Part shown: positions 1 through 8,689 of the stretch, one piece after another
Layout: every line of letters starts with the position of its first letter
Position numbering within the stretch: the stretch's first letter is position 1
Assembly (NCBI RefSeq): GCF_009193155.1
Contig: NZ_VUKD01000001.1
Span: forward strand, 434,001 to 498,000
Length of the DNA stretch: 64,000 nt
Origin: Georgenia subflava
GTDB lineage: Bacteria; Actinomycetota; Actinomycetes; Actinomycetales; Actinomycetaceae
Direction of reading: 5' to 3'
Notes under the pieces: model-generated
The model's database searches: none
What the model was told of the DNA's origin: nothing
The model's input: only the letters and a program-made list of their open reading frames with translations
Program-made: the position numbers and the translations under genes

Positions 1-267
1 GTCGATGTCCTCGAAGCTCTCGGCCTCCGCGATGGCGGCGGTGGTGATGGCACCCATCCAGCCGTGGTCGGCGGCGGGGGCGGAGAAGCCGATGGTGACG
101 GTCTCGCCGGACTCGTCGTTGCTGCTGCCGGCGTTCGTGTTCTCGGTCGTCCCGCCGTTCGCGGTCTCGGTGGTCTGTTCCGGGGTGTTGGACGTGCACG
201 CGGCGAGCAGGGCCACGGAGGCGAGCAGCACCACAGGGGTGGCGATGCGACGGGTGGTCGCGGACAT
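1..267 (-). CDS. Sugar ABC transporter substrate-binding lipoprotein (5' part only)
   Basis: This is the N-terminal part of a periplasmic-binding-type solute receptor; the gene runs off the left edge of the window. The visible 89 residues start with a lipoprotein signal peptide (RRIATPVVLLASVALLAAC, lipobox LAAC) and a Thr/Asn/Gly/Glu-rich linker. The domain then begins with TVTIGFSAPAADHGWMG, the usual first strand of RbsB/Peripla_BP_4 sugar receptors. An AAGGAG ribosome site lies just upstream of the ATG. It is the third gene after an RbsA-like ATPase and RbsC-like permease, so it should supply the ligand to that importer. The sugar cannot be told from this fragment. Confidence 0.85.
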   Translation of the reverse strand, partial: MSATTRRIATPVVLLASVALLAACTSNTPEQTTETANGGTTENTNAGSSNDESGETVTIGFSAPAADHGWMGAITTAAIAEAESFEDID

Positions 268-400
268 GGTGGGTCTCCTTCGACGGATGAGCTGGTGGGG
301 ATGCGGATCGGGGTGTCGCTCGGTGCGACGGCTGCGCGGACCGTGTGGTCGGGGCCCGGCGGCGGCGGACGGTCCGCCTCCTGCGCCGCCGGGCCGGCGG

Positions 401-1477
401 TCAGGTGGATGACCTCGCACGGGAGGCGAAGCGCTGCTGGAGGAGGACGGCGATCACGATGATCGCGCCCTTGGCCAGCTGCTGGGCGGAGGGGGACAGG
501 TTGTTCTGGATGAAGATGTTCGTCAGGACGGCGAAGACGAGGACACCGAGGACGGTGCCGACGATCGTGCCGCGTCCGCCGATGAGGAGCGTCCCGCCAA
601 CCACCACCGCTGCGATGGCGTCGAGCTCGTAGAGGAGGCCGTTGGTGGAGGTGCCGGCGGTGGTCCGGCCGAGCATCATGAGCGCGGCGATGCCGGCGGT
701 GAGCCCGGAGAGCGCGAAGACCCACATGGTGTGCCGCTGCACCTTGATACCGGCCAGCCGGGCGGCCTCCGGGTTGCCGCCGACGGCGATCGTGCGCCGC
801 CCGAACGTCGTGCGAGCGAGCAGGACCCACCCGCCGACCGCCACGAGGAAGAAGATCCAGACGATCACCGGGACGCCGATGACGTCGGCCCGGAAGAAGT
901 CGAGGAAGCCCTCGACCGTGACGATCTGGCTGCGGCGGTTTGAGATGATCTCCGCCAGGCCCCGGGCGGCGACGAGCATCGCGAGGGTCGCGATGAACGA
1001 GACGACCCGGCCGTAGGCGACGATCACCCCGTTGACGAGCCCCGCGGCGGTGCCGACGGCGAGCGCGGTGAAGACCATGACGACCCAGTGGGTGTCCGTC
1101 GCCATCGTCTGGGTCGCCAGCGTCGACGCCCATACGGTCGCCAGCCCCATGACGGAGCCGACCGACAGGTCGATCCCGCCGGCGGTGATGACGAACGTGA
1201 CACCGATGCTGATGACGCCGATGACGGCGGCCTCGCGCAGGATGACCATGACGTTGTCGATGCTGACGAAGCGCTCGCCCGAGGTGAGGACACCGATGAG
1301 CAGGAGCGCGGCCAGGGCGATGATCAGGCCCAGGCTGTGGCCCAGGCCCCCGAGCCGGAACGTGGGCAGGCGCCCGCTCCGCTGCGGGGGTGGGCTGAGG
1401 TCGCGGTTGCTCGGCGGCAGCCCGGTCTCGGGAGCGCCGCCGGCCGGGACGGTGCCCGCCGACTGGTTCTCGGTCAT
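401..1477 (-). CDS. Sugar ABC transporter permease, RbsC family
   Basis: Membrane-spanning subunit of a ribose/galactose/xylose-type ABC importer (BPD_transp_2 family), 358 aa, the usual length. After a polar N-terminal tail of about 50 residues come about ten hydrophobic segments. The family-typical stretches GGIDLSVGSVMGL, the cytoplasmic loop AVGGNPEAARLAGI and the glycine-rich GGTLLIGGRGTIVGT near the C-terminus are all present. Its ATG overlaps the stop of the ATPase gene by 4 bp (ATGA), so translation is probably coupled. The binding protein follows after about 130 bp. A role in sugar uptake is well supported by family; the substrate is unknown. Confidence 0.93.
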   Translation of the reverse strand: MTENQSAGTVPAGGAPETGLPPSNRDLSPPPQRSGRLPTFRLGGLGHSLGLIIALAALLLIGVLTSGERFVSIDNVMVILREAAVIGVISIGVTFVITAGGIDLSVGSVMGLATVWASTLATQTMATDTHWVVMVFTALAVGTAAGLVNGVIVAYGRVVSFIATLAMLVAARGLAEIISNRRSQIVTVEGFLDFFRADVIGVPVIVWIFFLVAVGGWVLLARTTFGRRTIAVGGNPEAARLAGIKVQRHTMWVFALSGLTAGIAALMMLGRTTAGTSTNGLLYELDAIAAVVVGGTLLIGGRGTIVGTVLGVLVFAVLTNIFIQNNLSPSAQQLAKGAIIVIAVLLQQRFASRARSST

Positions 1478-2994
1478 GCGTGGGTTCCTTCCATGACGAG
1501 GTCGAGCACGCGGTGCTCGTCGATCTGGTCCGCCGGGCCGGCGTGGGCGACGTCGCCGTCGGCGATGACCAGGACGTGGTCGGCGAGGCCGAGCACCTCC
1601 TCGATCTCGCTGGAGACCACGACGATCGCGGCTCCCTCGGCGGCGAGCCGGCGGACAAGGGTGTAGATCTCGGCGCGGGCGCCGACGTCGACGCCCCGGG
1701 TGGGCTCGTCCAGCAGCAGGACGTTGCAGCCGTGGACGAGCCAGCGGGCGAGCATCGCTTTCTGCTGGTTGCCGCCGGAGAGGGTGCGGGTGGTGCGTCG
1801 CGGGTCGGCCGGGGCCAGCTGGAGCGCCGTGATCTGCTGCTCGGCGGCGGCGCGCTCGGCACGCTCGTCGAGGAAGCCGCCACGGGCGAACCGCCCGAAG
1901 GTGGACAGGGTGATGTTGCGGAAGACGGGCTCGTCGAGAAGGAGCCCCTGGCTCTTGCGCTCCTCCGGTGCCAGGCCGATCCCCGCGTCGACCGCGGCGG
2001 TCACCGAACCGCGCCGCAGCGTGCGCCCGTTGACCCGGACCGTTCCGGTGGTGGCCGTGCGGGCGCCGTAGACGGTCTCGAGGATCTCCGACCGTCCGGC
2101 GCCGACCAGGCCGGCGAGACCGACGATCTCCCCCGGTCGGACGCTGAACGAGACGTCCCGGAAGACGCCCGCCAGGCCGAGGCTCTCCACCTCGAGGACC
2201 GGCTCGTCCGCCGTCGCCCCGCCTGGGGCGCCGCCGAAGTTCGTCTCGACGTCGCGACCGGTCATGAGCGGGATGAGCCTGGCCGTCGGGGTCTCGGCGA
2301 CGGCGAGGCCGGAGGCGACGGTGCGACCGTCCTTGAGGACCGTGATGCGGTCCCCGATCTGGCGGATCTCGTCGAGCCGGTGCGAGATGTACACGACGGC
2401 GACGCCGTCGGCGCTCACGGACCGGACGACGCGGAACAGGTTCGCGACCTCCTCCGGGTCGAGGACCGCCGAGGGTTCGTCCATCACGATGACCTTGGCG
2501 TCGCGGGAGAGCGCTCGGGCCATGGAGACGATCTGCTTGCCGGCCGCGGAGAGCCGGCCGACCTCCCGAGAGGGCGGGATCTCGGGGTGGCCGAGGCGGC
2601 GGAGCAGCTCGCGGGTGCGCTCGTGCGCCTCGGCACGGCGGAGCAGGCCACCGCTGGCGAGCTCGTGGCCGAGGAAGATGTTCTCCGCGACGCTGAGCCC
2701 GTCGACGACGTCGAGCTCCTGGTACATGGTGGCGACGCCGAGCTCCAGGGCGGCCTCGGGCGAGGAGATCGTGACCGGCTCGCCCTGCCAGAGGATCTCG
2801 CCGCGGTCGGGCCGGTGGGCGCCGGCGAGCGTCTTGATGAGGGTGGACTTGCCGGCCCCGTTCTGACCGAGGAGGCAGTGCACCTCGCCGGCGCGGATGT
2901 CGAGGTCGACGCCGTCGAGCGCCTTGGCGCCCGGGAAGTGCTTGACGATCCCGCGCATCTGAAGGAGCGGCTGGGTGGGGTCTGCTGTGACCAT
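1474..2994 (-). CDS. Sugar ABC transporter ATP-binding protein, RbsA/MglA type
   Basis: Energising subunit of the sugar importer, 506 aa, with two ABC domains in one chain as in RbsA/MglA/XylG. The first domain (about residues 9-245) has Walker A GQNGAGKST, a degenerate signature (LSAAGKQ) and Walker B VIVMDEPSAVLD. The second (about 255-500) has the degenerate P-loop GLVGAGRSE typical of this family, signature LSGGNQQKAMLARWL and Walker B LLLDEPTRGVD. It is the first gene of the ATPase-permease-receptor operon. Its ATG lies 6 nt after a TAGGTT -10 box, so the mRNA may be leaderless. A ROK regulator sits divergently. Confidence 0.95.
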   Translation of the reverse strand: MVTADPTQPLLQMRGIVKHFPGAKALDGVDLDIRAGEVHCLLGQNGAGKSTLIKTLAGAHRPDRGEILWQGEPVTISSPEAALELGVATMYQELDVVDGLSVAENIFLGHELASGGLLRRAEAHERTRELLRRLGHPEIPPSREVGRLSAAGKQIVSMARALSRDAKVIVMDEPSAVLDPEEVANLFRVVRSVSADGVAVVYISHRLDEIRQIGDRITVLKDGRTVASGLAVAETPTARLIPLMTGRDVETNFGGAPGGATADEPVLEVESLGLAGVFRDVSFSVRPGEIVGLAGLVGAGRSEILETVYGARTATTGTVRVNGRTLRRGSVTAAVDAGIGLAPEERKSQGLLLDEPVFRNITLSTFGRFARGGFLDERAERAAAEQQITALQLAPADPRRTTRTLSGGNQQKAMLARWLVHGCNVLLLDEPTRGVDVGARAEIYTLVRRLAAEGAAIVVVSSEIEEVLGLADHVLVIADGDVAHAGPADQIDEHRVLDLVMEGTHA

Positions 2995-3000
2995 GCGGAC

Positions 3001-3029
3001 AACCTAGGAGGACTTCTGTCGCGCGTCAA
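3001..3029 (-). promoter_or_regulatory. Promoter of the sugar ABC operon
   Basis: On the minus strand TTGACG (3029-3024) and TAGGTT (3006-3001) are separated by exactly 17 nt, a near-consensus housekeeping promoter. Only 6 nt separate the -10 box from the ATG of the ATPase gene, so transcription should start at or next to the start codon. The 108-bp space to the divergent ROK gene is the likely place for its operator. Confidence 0.7.
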
Positions 3030-3102
3030 GCAAAAGCCGCGCGTGCCTGTTCACCGTTATGCGGCCGAGACAAACCGAAGACCCCGTGGTTCAATTCGCA
3101 GC

Positions 3103-4323
3103 ATGGCCATCTCGCACGCTGCGGCCGCTCGGCCCCGCCCCGGGACGCCACAGGCGCTCCCCAGCAGCGCCGGCAGCCTCTTCCAGCTCCTCCGCGACGG
3201 CGCGCCGCGCACTCGGGCCGATCTCGCGGCAGTCACGGGTCTTGCCCGCTCGACCATCTCCGCGCGTGTCGAGGACCTGCTCGGCTCCACCCTCGTCGCG
3301 CCGACCGGCGAGGCGGCCTCGACGGGCGGGCGGCCACCGGCGACGTTCGCCTTCAACCCCGGCGCCCGCTTCGTCCTCGCCGTGGATCTCGGCGTCAGCC
3401 ACGCCCGCGTGGCCCTGACGGACCTCGCCAACCGCGTCCTCGTCGAGCAGATGCTCGACCAGGACATCGCCGCCGGACCGGCCGCCGTGCTCGGCGCCGT
3501 CACCGACGTGGCGCTCCGACTGATCGGCGAGGTCGGCCGGCCGCTCGCCGACCTGGCCGGCGTCGGCATCGGGCTGCCCGGGCCGGTCGAGCACGACTCC
3601 GGCCGTCCGACGAGCCCGCCGGTCATGCCCGGGTGGGACCGCTTCGACGTCCCTGGGCACCTGCGGGAGACGTTCCCGGTCCCGATCCTCGTCGACAACG
3701 ACGTCAACATCATGGCCCTGGGCGAGCACGAGACCGTCTACCCCGACGTCGAGGACATGGTCCTCGTCAAGATCGCCTCCGGCATCGGCGCCGGGATCAT
3801 CAGCGACGGCCGGCTCCAGCGCGGCGCCCAGGGTGCGGCCGGCGACCTCGGCCACATCGCGGTGCCCGACGGCAACGACACGCTCTGCACGTGCGGGAAC
3901 GTCGGCTGCCTCGAGGCGGTCGCATCCGGCGCCGCGGTGGCCGCGAAGCTGCGCGAGCAGGGCTACGAGATCTCGACCAACGCCGACCTCGTCGAGCTGG
4001 TCCGCTCCGGGGACCGGGTCGCCGTCCAGTCCGTGCGCCAGGCGGGCCGGGAGATCGGTGCCGTGCTCGCCGGGCTGGTGAACCTGCTCAACCCGTCGGT
4101 CATCGTCATCGGCGGGGTCGTGGCCGCAGTCGGTGAGCACCTGCTCGCCGGTATCCGGGAGTCGGTCTACAGCCGGTCGCTGCCGCTGGCCACCCAGCAC
4201 CTGCGGATCGTCGGCTCGCGGACCGAGGGTCGGGCCGGCGTGCTCGGCGCGTCGGCGCTGGTCACCCAGCACGTGCTCTCCCCCGAGGGCATCAACGCCA
4301 TCGCCGGCCCCGACGCGGGCTGA
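3103..4323 (+). CDS. ROK family transcriptional regulator
   Basis: Probable sugar-responsive repressor of the adjacent ABC operon, 406 aa, a normal length for ROK/NagC/XylR regulators. Residues about 20-75 form a winged helix-turn-helix (LLRDGAPRTRADLAAVTGLARSTISARVEDL). Residues about 85-400 form the ROK sugar-kinase-like fold, with LAVDLGVSHARVAL, the GIGLPGPV segment and the zinc motif CTCGNVGCLEA. The ATG at 3103 was chosen because the helix-turn-helix begins soon after it and the longer open frame upstream runs through the oppositely oriented ATPase gene. The divergent position next to sugar-importer genes is the usual arrangement for a local regulator; the inducer is unknown. Confidence 0.9.
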   Translation: MAISHAAAARPRPGTPQALPSSAGSLFQLLRDGAPRTRADLAAVTGLARSTISARVEDLLGSTLVAPTGEAASTGGRPPATFAFNPGARFVLAVDLGVSHARVALTDLANRVLVEQMLDQDIAAGPAAVLGAVTDVALRLIGEVGRPLADLAGVGIGLPGPVEHDSGRPTSPPVMPGWDRFDVPGHLRETFPVPILVDNDVNIMALGEHETVYPDVEDMVLVKIASGIGAGIISDGRLQRGAQGAAGDLGHIAVPDGNDTLCTCGNVGCLEAVASGAAVAAKLREQGYEISTNADLVELVRSGDRVAVQSVRQAGREIGAVLAGLVNLLNPSVIVIGGVVAAVGEHLLAGIRESVYSRSLPLATQHLRIVGSRTEGRAGVLGASALVTQHVLSPEGINAIAGPDAG

Positions 4324-4335
4324 GGACCGACGCCG

Positions 4336-7158
4336 CTACACCAGGTGCGCCCGTGCCGGCAGCAGGTCGAGCCGACGCACGGCACGGACGGCGTCCCGGC
4401 GGTTCTCGACGCCGAGCTTGCGGTAGATCGACTTCAGGTGGTGCTTGACGGTGTTGACGGTGATGCTCAGCTCCGCGGCGATCTCGTCGTTGGTGGCCAT
4501 CGCCGACAGGCCCGCCAGGACGCTGAGCTCGCGCGGGGTCAGCGGGACGTCCGGCCGCTTCCCGGGCAAGGACGCTCGCCCACGCCGGGCCAGGACCGAC
4601 TCGACGAGAGCCCGGTGCGTCCCGACCACCTGCGCGTGCCGGTGCAGGAGGTGATCGAGGCGTGGCTCCTGGTGCAGGAAGGGAGCGAGCACGTCGTCGC
4701 GGGCCGCGAGGTCCAGGGCGCGGGCCACCGCATCGGCGGCCTCCCCGTCGCGGCGCCGCCGGTCGGCGTCCACCGCCAGGACCAGGCACGCCTCCACACC
4801 AGCCACGCCCGGAGCCCGCGCGAGCCGACCGAGCAGCTCGCGCGCCCGGGACTCCTCCCCGGTCGAGAGCATGGCCTCGGCCCGCAGGACCGCCAGCTCA
4901 CGGCTGAGCGCACCGTCCACGCCGCCCAGGCCGTCCACGCCGCCCTCGCCGTCCCCGCCGTCTACGCCGCCCGCACCGTCTACGCCGCCCGCACCGCCCG
5001 CACCGTCTACGCCGCCCGCGCCGTCCGCGCCGTCCCCGCCGGCCGGACCGTCCGCGCCCGCCGCTCCCTCCACACCGTCCGCGCCGGCCGGACGGCCGAC
5101 GAGCAGGATGTCCGCCGCCGGCACCGCCCGGCCCACCGACAGCTCTCCCGCGGCGGCGACGACGGAACGGAGACGGTGGACCAGCTCGGCGCCGCGCAGC
5201 TGCACCAGCTCCTCGTCCGCCTCCGCCACCAGCCCTCGCGCCCGCCCCTGGTCGCCGGCGACCACCGCCCGGCCCGCCGCGACCAGCGTCAGGCACACCC
5301 GGACGAATGGGTCGACGGCGGTGGCGAGGCTGCGCTCACCGCCGGCAAGAGCACGGGCCGTCCCGTCGAGGTCGCCACGGGCGAGCTCCACGACTGCGAG
5401 GGCGAGCCACGCGACGGCGGCGTCCGGGGCCGCGGCCGACCCCTCCGCCTCGGCGGTTCGCAGCACCCCGGTGGCGATCCGGCGCGCCTGGACGATCTGG
5501 CCGCGGGCGGCCGTGGCGAGGGCCAGGTACCCGCCGAGATGGGCCCGGCCGAACACGGAGAGCTGCTCGAGCCCCGCCTCGGGCCGCGCCTGCGCGAGAT
5601 GGGACGCGGCACGCTCCGGGTGCCCGAGCCACATCTCCCCGGTCGCCCAGAGCACCAGCGGCAGCTTGCGGTACCGGGACCAGCCCGGGGCGGCATCTGC
5701 CGGCAGCTCCGCTACGAGCGCCGCGGCCTCGGCCCCGTGCTCGCCGAGCGCCGCCGCGTCCCCCTCGTCCCGGGCGGTGAACGCCGCCAGGACGCTGGTG
5801 GTCAGCAGCAGGAGCCTGCGTCGGGGCTCGGGCAGCGCCGGCGCACCGGCGCGTGCTCGGTCGAGGTGGTAGTGGACCGCCTCCGGCTCGTCCCGGCAGT
5901 AGGCGCCGACGGCTCGCGCGGCCTCCAGCTCGGGCCGGCCGACGGCGACGGCGTCGGGGATCCGGTCCACGAGCGCGGCGAGCGGTCCCCGGTCGGCGGA
6001 GAACATGGCGACGACGGCCGAGCGCATCATCACCACGCCTGCCAGCGACCAGTCCGCGGCCGCCACGGCGTGCTCGAGGGCAGCCAGCGGCTCCGCGGCT
6101 CCCTCGAACCAGGCGCTCGCCCGCCGGTGCTGCTCCGCGGCGCGCTCAGGCCCGGCGATGTCCAGGCGGGCGCGGAGCATCTGCCGCAGCATCGGGTGGT
6201 AGCGGAACCATCCGCCGTCGACACGCTCGACGAGTGCGTTGGCGGCCGCGAGGGACTCCAGGAGCGCTCCGGCATCCGACCGGCCGGTCAGCGCGCGGGC
6301 CAGCGGGCCGCACAGCTGCGTCACGACGCACGTCCCCAGCAGGAGCTCGACGCACGCGGGCGCCGCCCGGGCCAGGACCTCGTCCAGCAGGTACCCGGTC
6401 ACGACTGCGTGGCTCCCGTCGAAGCGGCGGACCGCGTCCGCGGGGTCGGCCGCGTCGGCGAGGGTCATGGCGGCGATCCTGAGCCCGGCCGCCCAGCCTC
6501 GCGTCGTCTCGAGCAGCAAGGCCAGCTCACGTGGAGGCAGGCGAGCTCCGTGGGCGACCAGCAGCCGGCCCGCCTCGGTCTCGGTGAGCGCGAGCTCGGC
6601 GCCGCGGACCTCGGCCAGGCCGCCGTCCACGCGGAGCCGGGACAGCGACAGCGCCAGGACGTGGCGGGCGACCAGCACCACGTGGAGGCCCGGGACCCGC
6701 CGGTTCAGGAGGACGTCGAGGACGGCGAGCGCGCCCGGGTCGTCGATCTCGTGGACGTCGTCCAGCACCAGGACCAGCTCCTGGCCGGCGAGCGTGCTCG
6801 CGGACATGTCCGGGAGGGGGTGGTCGGCCACGTCGTCGAGGTCGGCGCCGGCACCGCCGTGCTCGACCGTCGGAACCCGTGCGGCCAGGGCCTCGTCGGC
6901 CGCCGCGCGGATCGTCGTCCGCAGCCGGGCCGGGTCGTTGTCGGCCCGGTCGAGGGTGGCCCAGGCGACGGGCTCACGGGCATGGCGGGCCCAGTCGGCG
7001 ACGGCGCACGTCTTGCCGGTACCGGCGGCCCCCGTCACCACGGTGACCGGACCGGCGGCCGCGACGTCGAGCAGGCGGCGGAGCCGTTCGCGCACCACCG
7101 GCCGGGCGGGAGGCAGCGGCACGGCGAGCCGGCTGTCGAACGGTCGCGCACCCGTCAT
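4336..7158 (-). CDS. STAND-type LuxR family regulator (MalT-like) with collagen-like insert
   Basis: Large ATP-dependent transcriptional activator of the MalT/LAL class, 940 aa. The N-terminal NTPase has Walker A VVTGAAGTGKTCAVADWA and Walker B LVLVLDDVHEI. A long TPR-like helical region follows. The C-terminal LuxR helix-turn-helix includes LTPRELSVLAGLSAMATNDE and NTVKHHLKSIYRKLGV. Residues 692-749 are an uninterrupted run of Gly-X-Y triplets, unusual for a cytoplasmic regulator. The ATG at 7158 is preferred over an ATG 234 bp upstream, which would overlap the divergent peptidase gene and adds no recognisable sequence. The 166-bp divergent gap suggests it controls the peptidase/carrier cluster; that is inference. 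Confidence 0.9.
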   Translation of the reverse strand: MTGARPFDSRLAVPLPPARPVVRERLRRLLDVAAAGPVTVVTGAAGTGKTCAVADWARHAREPVAWATLDRADNDPARLRTTIRAAADEALAARVPTVEHGGAGADLDDVADHPLPDMSASTLAGQELVLVLDDVHEIDDPGALAVLDVLLNRRVPGLHVVLVARHVLALSLSRLRVDGGLAEVRGAELALTETEAGRLLVAHGARLPPRELALLLETTRGWAAGLRIAAMTLADAADPADAVRRFDGSHAVVTGYLLDEVLARAAPACVELLLGTCVVTQLCGPLARALTGRSDAGALLESLAAANALVERVDGGWFRYHPMLRQMLRARLDIAGPERAAEQHRRASAWFEGAAEPLAALEHAVAAADWSLAGVVMMRSAVVAMFSADRGPLAALVDRIPDAVAVGRPELEAARAVGAYCRDEPEAVHYHLDRARAGAPALPEPRRRLLLLTTSVLAAFTARDEGDAAALGEHGAEAAALVAELPADAAPGWSRYRKLPLVLWATGEMWLGHPERAASHLAQARPEAGLEQLSVFGRAHLGGYLALATAARGQIVQARRIATGVLRTAEAEGSAAAPDAAVAWLALAVVELARGDLDGTARALAGGERSLATAVDPFVRVCLTLVAAGRAVVAGDQGRARGLVAEADEELVQLRGAELVHRLRSVVAAAGELSVGRAVPAADILLVGRPAGADGVEGAAGADGPAGGDGADGAGGVDGAGGAGGVDGAGGVDGGDGEGGVDGLGGVDGALSRELAVLRAEAMLSTGEESRARELLGRLARAPGVAGVEACLVLAVDADRRRRDGEAADAVARALDLAARDDVLAPFLHQEPRLDHLLHRHAQVVGTHRALVESVLARRGRASLPGKRPDVPLTPRELSVLAGLSAMATNDEIAAELSITVNTVKHHLKSIYRKLGVENRRDAVRAVRRLDLLPARAHLV
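4912..5085 (-). repeat. Gly-X-Y (collagen-like) coding repeat inside the LuxR regulator
   Basis: This degenerate 9-bp-period repeat (GGC-N3-N3) encodes 19 consecutive Gly-X-Y triplets, mostly GVD, GAD, GAG and GGD, in the linker before the last helical part of the STAND regulator. It contains almost no Pro, unlike true collagen. Such DNA is prone to slippage and copy-number change. Confidence 0.85.
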
Positions 7159-7324
7159 CGTCCCGCCCCCGTCGGTCGGTACCCGTGCCCATTGTGGACC
7201 CGAACTACCCGCAGCGGGTGATCCGTGGCGGGGCGGGGTCGCGCCACCGTTGGACCGTCCGACCCGGCCCGTCCCGATCCGGCCGGCACGACCCGTCCTG
7301 CTCCCGGCCCGGTGCGAGGCACAC

Positions 7325-8689
7325 ATGAACACCGCCAGCACGCTCCCGGCACGTGTCCGCGCGATGATGCCCGCCCTCGTCGCCGACCTCAAGGAGCTGA
7401 CCGCGATCCCCTCGGTCTCGGGTCCCGGCGCGGCCGCCGAGCCGCTCTTCGCCGCTCACGACCTCGTCGCCGGCATGCTGCGTGACGTCGGGGCGGAGGT
7501 GAGCGACCTGCGCATCGAGGGCAAGACCGCCCCCGTCGTCGTCGCGCGGATCCCGGCACCCGAGGGCGCACCGACGGTGCTGCTCTACACCCACTACGAC
7601 GTCGTGCCGGCCGGCGACGAGTCGCTGTGGGACAGCCCGCCCTTCGAGCCGGTCGAGCGGGACGGCGCCCTGTACGGGCGCGGCACCGCGGACTCGAAGG
7701 CGAACGTCGTCGGCATCGTCGGGGCGCTGCGGGCCTGGGACGGGCGCCCGCCGGTGGGTGTCGTGGTGGTCGTGGAGGGGCAGGAGGAGGTCGGCAGCCC
7801 GTTCGACACCTACCCGCCCGAGGCCCCGGACCTCTTCCGCGCGGACGCGATGGTCATCGCCGACGTCGGGAGCGTGCGTCCGGGCACCCCCACCCTGACC
7901 GTGGCGCTGCGCGGCTCGGCGCAGGTCGACGTCGAGATCCGCACCCTTGCCGGCGACAAGCACTCGGGCCAGTACGGCGGCGCCGCCCCGGACGCCCGGC
8001 TGGCGATGATCCACCTGCTCGCCTCGCTGCACGAGCCGTCCGGCGACGTCGCCGTGCCGGGCCTGCGCCGGGAGGAGTGGTCCGGCACCACCTACACCGA
8101 CGCGGAGTTCCGCGAGCTCGCCGAGATCGCCGACGACGTCCCGCTCCTCGGCACCGGCGGGCTCGGGAGCCGCATCTGGTCCGGTCCGGCGATCACCGTC
8201 GTCGGGCTCGACGCGCCGCCGAGCGCCGCACCGATCAACGCCGTGGCGGCCCACGCGCGCGCCTCCCTCAACGTGCGGGTGCACCCTGCCCAGGCCGCGG
8301 CCGAGGCCCAGGCCGCCGTCGTGGCGCACCTGCAGGCCCAGCGGCCCTTCGGGATCGCGGCCACCGTGACTGCGGGCGAGGTCGGCAACGGCTTCGCCGC
8401 CGGGCGGGAGGGGCCGGCCTTCGACGCCGCGATGGCTGCCCTCGGCCGCGCGTGGGACGCGGAGCCTCAGCTGATGGCCGGCGGCGGGTCGATCCCGCTG
8501 GTGATGGCCCTGCACGAGGCGGTCCCGGAGGCCGAGAAGCTCCTGCTGGGCGCCACCGACTCCTACGCGAACATCCACGCCCCCAACGAGCGGGTCCTGC
8601 TCGACGAGCTCGAGCGCGCGGTGCTGACGAAGGCGCTGTTCTTCGACCTGTACGCCGCGAGCTGGCCCCGGAGAGGAGATCAGCGATGA
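7325..8689 (+). CDS. M20 family metallopeptidase (dipeptidase/deacylase)
   Basis: Zinc-dependent exopeptidase or amidohydrolase of the M20 family, 454 aa. The first metal motif LLYTHYDVVP (H-x-D), the bridging Asp region YGRGTADSKANV, the catalytic Glu in GQEEVGSP and a C-terminal metal-ligand region TDSYANIHAPNERV are visible, with a lid domain between. The ATG at 7325 follows the divergent promoter region; the longer frame upstream is antisense to the LuxR gene. Its stop overlaps the start of a YfcC-type carrier by 4 bp. This suggests the carrier imports a peptide or acylated amino acid that this enzyme cleaves in the cytoplasm. The substrate is not identifiable. Confidence 0.92.
   Translation: MNTASTLPARVRAMMPALVADLKELTAIPSVSGPGAAAEPLFAAHDLVAGMLRDVGAEVSDLRIEGKTAPVVVARIPAPEGAPTVLLYTHYDVVPAGDESLWDSPPFEPVERDGALYGRGTADSKANVVGIVGALRAWDGRPPVGVVVVVEGQEEVGSPFDTYPPEAPDLFRADAMVIADVGSVRPGTPTLTVALRGSAQVDVEIRTLAGDKHSGQYGGAAPDARLAMIHLLASLHEPSGDVAVPGLRREEWSGTTYTDAEFRELAEIADDVPLLGTGGLGSRIWSGPAITVVGLDAPPSAAPINAVAAHARASLNVRVHPAQAAAEAQAAVVAHLQAQRPFGIAATVTAGEVGNGFAAGREGPAFDAAMAALGRAWDAEPQLMAGGGSIPLVMALHEAVPEAEKLLLGATDSYANIHAPNERVLLDELERAVLTKALFFDLYAASWPRRGDQR

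Noticed and set aside
1480..3102. Plus-strand extension of the ROK regulator by 541 codons
   Set aside because: It runs antisense through the ABC ATPase gene. The ROK helix-turn-helix starts just after the ATG at 3103.
7159..7392. N-terminal extension of the LuxR regulator
   Set aside because: It would overlap the divergent peptidase start and occupy the only promoter space. The residues are Arg/Gly-rich with no match to the family.
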